Assembly (NCBI GenBank): GCA_025455345.1
Contig: JALOMS010000214.1
Location: forward strand, 1 to 7,523
Origin: Thermoflexibacter sp.
Lineage (GTDB): Bacteria; Bacteroidota; Bacteroidia; Cytophagales; Thermoflexibacteraceae
Reading direction: 5' to 3'
Length of the DNA stretch: 7,523 bases
The notes beneath the pieces were generated by a model that was not told the origin of the DNA, made no database searches, and was given only the letters and a program-made list of their open reading frames with translations. A program made the translations under genes and the position numbers. Shown in pieces: positions 1 through 7,100 of this stretch; positions within the stretch are counted from its first letter, which is position 1, and the number at the start of each line of letters is the position of its first letter.

Positions 1-876
1 ATATTTAGGGGTTTGAATACCAGCGACCCTGATAATCTGAAGAAAAATGGACATTGGGATAGGGCATATTTTGTGGAAATAAAAAATTGGGGGGCAAACA
101 TAGTTCGCTTTCCTATTCACCCCACTACTTGGCGAAAACAAGGCAAAGAGCAATACCTCAAGATGCTCGATGAAGGGGTAAAATGGGCAACAGAATTAGG
201 TATTTATGTCATTATTGATTGGCATAGTATAGGAAACTTGCGAACAGAGATGTTCCAAGCGGATATGTATGAAACAACAAAAAAGGAAACTTTTGAATTT
301 TGGAGGACAATCGCCAAGCATTATAAAGGAAATAATACAGTTGCTTTTTTTGAATTATTCAATGAGCCAACTACCTACAATGGACAGTTAGGCACTTGTT
401 CTTGGACAGAATGGAAACAGCTCAATGAAGAAATGATTGAGATTATCAGAGCGCATGACAATACAGCAATTCCTTTGGTGGCAGGGTTTAATTGGGCTTA
501 TGACCTTGTACCTATCGCCACAGAGCCTATTGACGCAGAAGGCATTGCCTATGTATCTCACCCTTACCCTATGAAGCGTAATAAACCTTGGGAAGCCCAA
601 TGGACAAAAGATTGGGGCTTTGTCAAAGAAAAGTACCCCATTATTTTAACAGAAATAGGCTTTTGTGGGGAAGAAGAACAAGGAGCGCATATTCCCGTCA
701 TCAGTGATGAGTCTTATGGCGAAGCAATTACCAAATATTGTGATGAGAAAGGCATTTCTTGGGTTGTATGGGTATTTGACCCCCAATGGGCACCTCGCTT
801 ATATACTAATTGGGAATATACGCCTACCAGACAAGGGAAGTATTTTAAAAAAGCACTTTTGGATAGGAAAAAATAA
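1..876 (+). CDS. Glycoside hydrolase family 5 (cellulase-like) enzyme, 5'-truncated
   Basis: This is a retaining beta-glycanase of the GH5 (beta/alpha)8-barrel type, acting on a beta-1,4-linked glucan or mannan; the exact substrate cannot be read from the sequence. The frame is open to the left edge and already shows family sequence there (IFRGLNTSDPDN), so the TTG at base 13 is an internal leucine. A signal peptide and the first barrel strand are presumably off the window. Numbering visible codons from base 1, the GH5 signature residues are all present: Arg36 (VRFP), His75 (DWH), Asn121-Glu122 (FNEP, acid/base), His187 and Tyr189 (HPY), Glu218 (LTEIG, nucleophile) and Trp257 (WVVWVF). All 291 visible residues belong to the catalytic domain. 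The protein ends soon after the last barrel strand, so it has no C-terminal carbohydrate-binding module or T9SS sorting domain. The gene converges on mutS2 and the stops are 9 bases apart. The family is secure; the subfamily and substrate are not. Confidence 0.93.
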   Translation: MFRGLNTSDPDNLKKNGHWDRAYFVEIKNWGANIVRFPIHPTTWRKQGKEQYLKMLDEGVKWATELGIYVIIDWHSIGNLRTEMFQADMYETTKKETFEFWRTIAKHYKGNNTVAFFELFNEPTTYNGQLGTCSWTEWKQLNEEMIEIIRAHDNTAIPLVAGFNWAYDLVPIATEPIDAEGIAYVSHPYPMKRNKPWEAQWTKDWGFVKEKYPIILTEIGFCGEEEQGAHIPVISDESYGEAITKYCDEKGISWVVWVFDPQWAPRLYTNWEYTPTRQGKYFKKALLDRKK

Positions 877-885
877 GCCTTGAAG

Positions 886-3300
886 CTATTTCAATCGGAC
901 TATTGTAACGCCCGCTCCTCCTCTGTCTGCGTGTTCGTCTTGGATAGATTCTATTTCTTTGTATTTACGCAACTGTTCGCGGATTAAGGTACGCAAGATA
1001 CCGTCTCCTTTGCCATGTACTATGTATAATTCATGCTGACTCAAATAAATGGCTTCGTCTATCAAGGTCGCAACTTTGGCAAGAGCCTCTTCAGCTCTAT
1101 CGCCTCTTACATCTAAACGCGAAGAGAAATTTTGCATTTTTCCTACCATGTCCATAGAAGTATAAGCAGGAGCAGAAGTTTTTTTGGTTACTTGCTCATA
1201 CGTTTTGCGTTTAATTTTGACTAATCTATTGAGTTTGATAGTAGATTTCAAATCTCCAATAGAAACAGTAATGTCTTTATTTTTGATGGCTAATACCTCC
1301 CCAACTGCATTTTGGTCTTTGAGTTTTACAAAATCACCCACTTCTATCTGTCCACCTATTTCTTCTAATTCTTCATTATTTGCTTCATCTGCTTCATTAT
1401 CAATACTAATATGCTCTGGCTGGAGACTATCCTTATATTCATCTAATTCCTTTCTGATACTTTTGGTTTTTTCTTTTTCTGCTTGGTTCTCTTTGATTTC
1501 TTTGATAACACCTTCTATTTTTTGATTTGCTTCCTTGAGAATATTTTTGGCTTGTGCCTTTGCCTCATTCATGAGTTGTTTGCGGTTGGTATCCAAAAAT
1601 TCTTTGAGTTTTTGATATTCTTTAAAAGTCTTATCTAACTGTTTTTGTGTTTCTTGTAGCTCTTTATTTTTTTCACGATAGTATTTTTTATCCAATTCCA
1701 GTTCAGTCAATAACTTTTCCATATCAATCTTATCTTTGCCTACTTTTTGTCTTGCGCTTTGGGTAATACTGCGCGGCAGACCTATTTTTTGTGCAATTTC
1801 TAAGGCAAAAGAACTGCCGGGTGTTCCTATCTCCAACTCGAAAAGCGGTTCTAACTGTTTTACATCATAGCGCATAGCTCCATTGACCACTCCTGCTGTA
1901 TTTTCTGCAAAAACTTTGAGGTTTGCATAGTGTGTCGTAATTACGCCAAAGGTCTTCTTTTCATTCAAATCTTCTAATATTGCCTCAGCAATTGCTCCGC
2001 CAAGTTGTGGCTCCGTGCCTGTTCCAAACTCATCTATCAGACAAAGCGTATGCTCATTGGAAAACAAGGTAAAATGCTTCATGTTTTTCAAATGAGAACT
2101 ATATGTACTTAAGTCATTTTCAATAGATTGCTCATCACCAATATCAATAAACAAATTCTCGAATACGCCACATTTTGCACCTTCCATTGCGGGAATAAGT
2201 AAACCACACTGCAACATATATTGGAGTAAACCTACTGTTTTGAGGCAGACTGATTTTCCGCCCGCATTGGGTCCCGAAATCAATAAAATTCTATTTTTTT
2301 CATCTAAATTAATATTAAGAGGGACAACATTTTTGCCTTGTTTTTGAAAACTCAAAAACAGTAGCGGATGCTTGGCATTGTACCAATGCAAGGTTGGTTT
2401 TTTGACCAAATCGGGGAAATTAGCACCGACTTTAAGGGAAAATTGTGCTTTGGCGCGGATAAAATCGATAATTCCTAAGAAAGAATAAGCGCGCTTGAGG
2501 TCGGGTACATGAGGGCGTACCTTGTCAGTTAGGTTAGTCAATATGCGTACTATTTCTCTTCTTTCTTCGTATTCTAACTCCCGAATTTCATTATTGATTT
2601 CTAATACTTCTTCTGGTTCCATATAAACAGTCTGCCCAGAAGATGAAGTATCATGCACAAAACCTTTGATGCGCCTTTTGTACTCTACCGCAAGAGGAAT
2701 AACCATTCTTCCTTCTCGAATAGTCAGCGAGGTATCCTCATTGACCAAATTTTGCCCTTTGAGAGATTTCAAAATCGAGTCTAATTTCTTTCTTATGGTA
2801 TTTTGCGCTTCTAAAATCCCTGCCCTGATTCGCTGGAGTTCGGGAGAAGCATTGTTTCTTACTTTGCCTCTATCATCTATTATTTTTTCAATTTCTTTGA
2901 GTAACTGCTTATCAATGTTCAGGTTATTGGTGAGTTCTTTGAGGGTAGGAAAGATTTTTTCATCTTTTTTGTTTAAAAACTCTATACATCTAAAGAAAGT
3001 CCCCAAAGACATCTTCAAATCCTGAAACTCCTCTTCGGTCAAAAATGTGTTTTCTATCCTTGCCTTATCCAAAGATGTATTGACATCGAGAAAATAACTA
3101 TTGGGGAAAGGCTCTCCTGCCTGAATAATTTTGATAAACTCATCAGTTTGGCGCAATAATTTTAAAATAATCTCATAGTTATCCGAAAAACGAATTTTGT
3201 CCACAAAAGCCTGCCCTAAAGCTCCACTACATTCTTCCTTGAGTAGCTCTCTTATCTTATCAAAACCGATTTTCTCTTCAAAATTTTTTGGATAAAGCAT
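886..3300 (-). CDS. mutS2: MutS2 (DNA/ribosome-associated MutS-family ATPase with Smr domain)
   Basis: Complete 804-residue MutS2, close to the family's usual length of about 780-800. The family is linked to suppression of recombination and, in Bacillus, to splitting of collided ribosomes; which applies here is not visible. There is no N-terminal mismatch-binding domain, which separates it from MutS1. Residues 1-290 form the core and clamp. The ATPase follows, with Walker A GPNAGGKS (343-350), a signature region LSTYSSH (397-403), Walker B LCLIDEFGTGTEP (Asp423, Glu424) and the THYANL switch (455-460). A long charged coiled coil covers about 520-625. An acidic linker (632-647) leads to a KOW-like beta module (650-697). 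The C-terminal Smr nuclease-type domain covers about 727-804, with LDVRG (729-733) and HGKGDG (762-767). ATG at 3300 is followed directly by the family's usual N-terminal region (LYPKNFEEKIGFDKIRELL), so the start is well supported. It runs divergently from the LeuD-like gene and looks monocistronic within the window. Confidence 0.97.
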   Translation of the reverse strand: MLYPKNFEEKIGFDKIRELLKEECSGALGQAFVDKIRFSDNYEIILKLLRQTDEFIKIIQAGEPFPNSYFLDVNTSLDKARIENTFLTEEEFQDLKMSLGTFFRCIEFLNKKDEKIFPTLKELTNNLNIDKQLLKEIEKIIDDRGKVRNNASPELQRIRAGILEAQNTIRKKLDSILKSLKGQNLVNEDTSLTIREGRMVIPLAVEYKRRIKGFVHDTSSSGQTVYMEPEEVLEINNEIRELEYEERREIVRILTNLTDKVRPHVPDLKRAYSFLGIIDFIRAKAQFSLKVGANFPDLVKKPTLHWYNAKHPLLFLSFQKQGKNVVPLNINLDEKNRILLISGPNAGGKSVCLKTVGLLQYMLQCGLLIPAMEGAKCGVFENLFIDIGDEQSIENDLSTYSSHLKNMKHFTLFSNEHTLCLIDEFGTGTEPQLGGAIAEAILEDLNEKKTFGVITTHYANLKVFAENTAGVVNGAMRYDVKQLEPLFELEIGTPGSSFALEIAQKIGLPRSITQSARQKVGKDKIDMEKLLTELELDKKYYREKNKELQETQKQLDKTFKEYQKLKEFLDTNRKQLMNEAKAQAKNILKEANQKIEGVIKEIKENQAEKEKTKSIRKELDEYKDSLQPEHISIDNEADEANNEELEEIGGQIEVGDFVKLKDQNAVGEVLAIKNKDITVSIGDLKSTIKLNRLVKIKRKTYEQVTKKTSAPAYTSMDMVGKMQNFSSRLDVRGDRAEEALAKVATLIDEAIYLSQHELYIVHGKGDGILRTLIREQLRKYKEIESIQDEHADRGGAGVTIVRLK

Positions 3301-3365
3301 TTATTCTATTATATTTTCTTTGATGTACTTGCCCTTCTAAGACCCGATAAATCCTATAAAAGTTG

Positions 3366-3373
3366 CAAATCTA
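3366..3373 (-). promoter_or_regulatory. Possible -7 element of the mutS2 promoter (TAGATTTG)
   Basis: On the minus strand these bases read TAGATTTG, an exact match to the Bacteroidota primary-sigma -7 consensus TAnnTTTG. It lies 65 bases upstream of the mutS2 ATG, giving an expected 5' leader of about 60 bases. No TTTG -33 element is present at the usual spacing of about 19-21 bases; only an A/T-rich stretch is there. The call therefore rests on the -7 match and its position. Confidence 0.4.
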
Positions 3374-3432
3374 ATGATGATATTTGTAAGAAAATAGATA
3401 TAAGTAGGTTTTTATCAATTAGTTTATGCCAG

Positions 3433-3464
3433 TTTGAAAATTATGAAATAAGTTTTTAACTTTG
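3433..3464 (+). promoter_or_regulatory. Bacteroidota-type promoter TTTG-N20-TAACTTTG for the LeuD-like gene
   Basis: A -33 TTTG (3433-3436) and a -7 TAACTTTG (3457-3464) are separated by 20 bases, matching both halves of the phylum's primary-sigma consensus (TTTG and TAnnTTTG) with normal spacing. Transcription would begin near 3470, leaving an A/T-rich leader of about 40 bases before the ATG at 3512. No operator palindrome or riboswitch-like structure is visible between the promoter and the gene. Confidence 0.65.
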
Positions 3465-3511
3465 GTTATGAAATTTTTTAAGCAATATAAACCAATTAAA
3501 ATGATAAATAT

Positions 3512-4051
3512 ATGGCAGAAATTATGAGAGGAAAAGCATGGGTAGCAAGTGGTTACGTCATGGCTTATGATATTGTTGTTCAGAAGTTTTGGACTGACCC
3601 GATTGATAAGGAACTCAATAGCAAATTTATCATGTCAGGAGTAGAGGCGGAGTTTGACAAAGAGAATAGTTTTAAAAATAAGGGCTATACATTTATTGTC
3701 GCAGGACACAATTTTGCAGGAGGAGGCAAAAGTATAGAACACGTGGTTACAGGACTGATGGGAGCGGGAATCAAAGCTGTATTTGCAGACTCTTTTTCGA
3801 GATTACAATTTCGGAATGCTACTAATTATGGATTGCCATTTATTACTTCTAAAAATATTAAAGACTTAGTTAGCACGGGTGATGAGTTGGAATATAACCC
3901 TAACACAGGTATCATTCGCAACCTCACCACAGGCAAGCAAGCGCAAGCCGCTCCTATGGCTCCTTTTGTATTAGAAATCGCCGAAGCTGGTGGATTGATA
4001 GAATATGTAAGAGAAAAGATAGCAAGTGGCACTGTACATGAATTAAAATAA
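3512..4051 (+). CDS. Divergent LeuD/aconitase swivel-domain protein (3-isopropylmalate dehydratase small-subunit-like)
   Basis: A 179-residue protein, similar in size to the compact small subunits of isopropylmalate isomerase and homoaconitase. The fold assignment rests on ordered family landmarks: GKAWV near the N-terminus (7-11), a TDP after the first strand pair (28-30), YTFIVAGHNF (59-68), an EH pair (76-77), GAGIKAVFADSFSRLQFRNATNYGLPF (84-110), which follows the family's AGV-AVIA-SFARIFYRNAINIGLP pattern closely, and a C-terminal LIEYVREKI helix (158-166). The active-site segments differ. The usual GDN-(D/N)TD-IIP stretch is SGYVMAYDIVV (13-23), and the usual NFGCGSSREH loop is NFAGGGKSIEH (67-77), with one extra residue and without the Cys and Arg. 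Canonical LeuD activity is therefore doubtful. No large-subunit gene or other leucine gene is adjacent. ATG 3512 was chosen because a stop lies just upstream in frame; ATG 3524 is the alternative. The leader has no Shine-Dalgarno sequence, as is normal in this phylum. Confidence 0.8.
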   Translation: MAEIMRGKAWVASGYVMAYDIVVQKFWTDPIDKELNSKFIMSGVEAEFDKENSFKNKGYTFIVAGHNFAGGGKSIEHVVTGLMGAGIKAVFADSFSRLQFRNATNYGLPFITSKNIKDLVSTGDELEYNPNTGIIRNLTTGKQAQAAPMAPFVLEIAEAGGLIEYVREKIASGTVHELK

Positions 4052-4087
4052 ATGAGCTAATTTGATTTTAAATCAACGGTTTATTAA

Positions 4088-4124
4088 AAAAAGCACCAAA
4101 CTTTGACAAAGTTTGGTGCTTTTT
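4088..4124. terminator. Bidirectional intrinsic terminator (perfect 18-bp inverted repeat)
   Basis: The left arm AAAAAGCACCAAACTTTG (4088-4105) and right arm (4107-4124) are exact reverse complements around a single central base (4106); in RNA the loop would open to at least 3 bases. The core GCACCAAACTTT stem is flanked by an A tract on the left and a T tract on the right, so each strand reads as a stem followed by U residues. It lies 36 bases past the LeuD-like stop and 34 bases past the stop of the convergent repeat-protein gene, where a shared terminator is expected. Confidence 0.88.
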
Positions 4125-4158
4125 GATTAGCCTATTTTTGGGATTTTTCTTGATTTTA

Positions 4159-7100
4159 TTACTTGTTTACAATGAAGCTCTTAACGTATGATTTGCTCTT
4201 TCCGACAAACTTCAAGATGTAAGCTCCAGACGCAAGATTTTGCTTTAGACGAATTGGTAAAGATTTTTCTGGAGAAATACCTTCTATGAATTCGCTGTGG
4301 ATTTCTCTGCCAAGCATATCTGATATGCTTATGTAGCCTTCAGACAAATCTATGTCAAAAATCTGGAGATTAATATCGCTTTCTGTTGGATTAGGATATA
4401 GAATCATTCCACCGTCAGCGTTTTCATCAGCAAAGTAAACAGGGATAATTTTAGAATAAGTGTATGTGCCATCGTTATCTACCTGTTTGAGGCGATAATA
4501 GGAAAGACCACTGATAGGCTCTTGGTCTATTTCCAAATAATCATTGGTTACAGTGCTATTTCCATTTTTGGAAGGTACATTTTTGAATGCAATGAAGTTT
4601 TTACCGTCCTTACTTTTTTCCAATACAAAGAAGTCATTATTGATTTCTCTTGCGGTCTGCCAACGTAACTCTACAACTTTTTGTTCTTCTATTGCTTTTG
4701 CTTCAAACTTGATTAGTTGGATTGGCAATGGGTTTACTGGATTTAATGAACCCAAAGTAAAAGGGCTAAAAGTAGTAATATTGACATTGTCAGAAGCCAC
4801 GACTCCGCCCTCAAAAGGATTGACAGAGGCTTTGTCTGGGCTATTGGCAGCATCTCTACCTTCGCAGTACCATTTTAAGCCTGTGCCACCATTGTAATAG
4901 TGAGCAACTCGTAAAAGAGAAGAGTTGGTAACGCCTCCACTTCTAATTGCCGACCAGCTTAATGTTACTTGGATTCCCGTAGGAGCGGTAGTTCCGCCTG
5001 GAGCGTCCAATGTCCAGTATTCTGCTGTACTTATATTGGTCAAAGGAATAGAAGGACAAGGAGCAGTATCTATGCCCATTAAGCCTGAGTTAAAACCAAA
5101 ATAACGAGCGGTGATAGTGGTAGCATTATTAGTACCCGCAGGAGCGCGAATACCCGCAGGAGCATATACAGAGGTATTGCCTATGGGGAAATAAAAAGTA
5201 TTAATATTGTTTACCCCGATTTTAGTTACAGGACCAAAGACGTGGCTAAGAGAGCTTGGTCCATTGGTGCGTGCGTCTGCATCTCCATACTCTGTACCTG
5301 TGCCTGCTTCTGTACTGTGATTGGCATTGACATCGTAGATAAACTCGCGAGTTGGTGAGGAAATAAAATATCCTGCCTTGTAAACGGCTCTGTGTGTTAA
5401 TCTTAGTTGGTCTAAGAGTATGGCAGTGCGGTTTGTTCCGGGCTTATCTATTTCTATTTCGTAGAAAGGTGCGGCATCAGTAGTAATATTTTGTGTACGG
5501 TCTATACCATCTAAAATTACTCTGCCTTGTCTTGCAAGAAAATCAGAATTAGCGGCTGCTTCCCAATCTCCACCAAGATAAATGTCATAATGATTGGTCG
5601 TAACCTCTAAAGTATTGTTCCCATCTATGTATAAGCCACCTCTAATGTTTACATTATTTTCTAATGTTTTGGTTACGGCGGCAGTAGAGCTAAGTCTTAC
5701 ATTGCCATACCAAGAACTTTTCTCTAAAGTAGAAAAACTTGTGGCTTTGCCAGGTCCTACAGACCCCATGACAGGAGAAGCCGCAGAAATAAGCTGGGGC
5801 AGGTCAGAGTTGTAAATCACAAAACTCATATCTGTCTTTGGTCTTAACATCATATTGCTTGGATAGTCTAACCAAGAATCCATATTGATTCTTTCAGATA
5901 AGAAATCAGTAGGGAAAGATGTTGCAGTCATTGGTGTTCCTAATGTCAATTGGCTTCTATAATCCATAAACATAAAGCCTGTTGCTGTTCCGTCTATTTG
6001 TACACCGTTGTCTATTAAGTGATTATATGCTTCTATTTTCAAGCTATCTCCTCTTACATCTAAATTAGACCGCACAGTAGTAACTGTCTTAGGTACCAAA
6101 GGAGCAATAGGTGTAAATTTCCTCATAATTACACTTCCATACAGAGGCAAACTCGATACATCTTGGGCTACATTAGAGTTATAAATAACCTTACTGGAAA
6201 GATTTAGACCTATGTTTGTACGAATAAAGTTTGTAGGGAAAACTGTAGAAGTAGCTGTATTGGCTTTATTGAGACGAAGCTCACTGTTTGCCTCCATAGT
6301 CATATTACCAGTAGCACTGCCTGTGATTTGGAAGGCATTAGTTGGTGATGCATCATCATTTGCATCATTGAAGCGAATATTTTGTCGTATGACTAAATCA
6401 TTGCGAACAGTAATAGCTCCTTCCAAATTCTTAGTCGCAGCAGTGGCAGCAGGCAAAGACTGTAACCACAAGTTAAAATAGCTATTAGGCGGCATTCCAT
6501 TCAACCTTGCACCACCAGCAACTAACTGTGTAATACCTGAAGAATAAACTACTGTGGTATTATCATTTAACAAAGTAGTGGTAAAATTTAGAGGTAAGGT
6601 AGTCGCAGAAGTAGCACTACCTAAAGTCAATCGTGTAACTTGGCTACTATCCAACCCCATAACCGTAGCCCAACCGTCTTCCATTGTCAGGACACCACCT
6701 GCTGTTAGCCTACTGATTTGGCTACCATTGTCGTTAAGATGATTATGTCTTTCGATGGTAATGTCTCCTTTTACTCCTACGGGTGATGGAGGGTCAAAAC
6801 GTTTTTCTATCAAATCAGTAGAACCCACAACAGCCGTAGGGTCTCGTAGAGTCAAACTACCATACGTAGGAACAGTGGACATGATTTGGTGCGGAAGCAT
6901 ACTCATATTAGCTAAGTGTCCAGCATTGTACACTGTTAAGTTGGTAGCGTCTAAGATGATGTTAGGATTGGTATAGGCAGTAGGGAATTGAGTACCTACA
7001 TCGTTGATACCTATGGTAAGCTGTGAGTTAGCCAATGCAGTATAAGTTTTATTGGCTCTTCCATTGATTTGCCAACCATCATCAATAAAATTGTTCCACT

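Noticed and set aside
13..15. TTG as the start codon of the GH5 gene
   Set aside because: The frame is open to base 1 and the residues before it (IFRG) already fit the conserved GH5 N-terminal barrel sequence, so the gene is truncated by the window and does not begin here.
871..891. Weak hairpin AAATAAGC / GCTATTT at the GH5-mutS2 junction as a terminator
   Set aside because: The stem is A/T-rich, needs a bulge, and overlaps both stop codons. It is too weak to call.
1184..1525. Open frame on the plus strand inside mutS2 (others at 2666-3025 and 665-883)
   Set aside because: These overlap well-supported genes, have no family resemblance, and show the Ser/Leu/Phe-rich composition expected of out-of-frame or antisense reading.
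3301..3511. Riboswitch, small RNA or tRNA in the divergent intergenic region
   Set aside because: The region is A/T-rich with no stable stem or tRNA-like arms; only the promoter elements could be supported.
3501..3527. Eight-codon upstream ORF (ATG at 3501) overlapping the start of the LeuD-like gene
   Set aside because: Such a short frame is expected by chance in A/T-rich sequence, has no regulatory codon run and no ribosome-binding signal.
4544..4897. Plus-strand open frames within the repeat-protein gene (also 5594-5815, 6212-6481, 6554-6742, 6755-6976)
   Set aside because: They are antisense to a long coherent frame with clear domains, and none has a recognisable domain or promoter.
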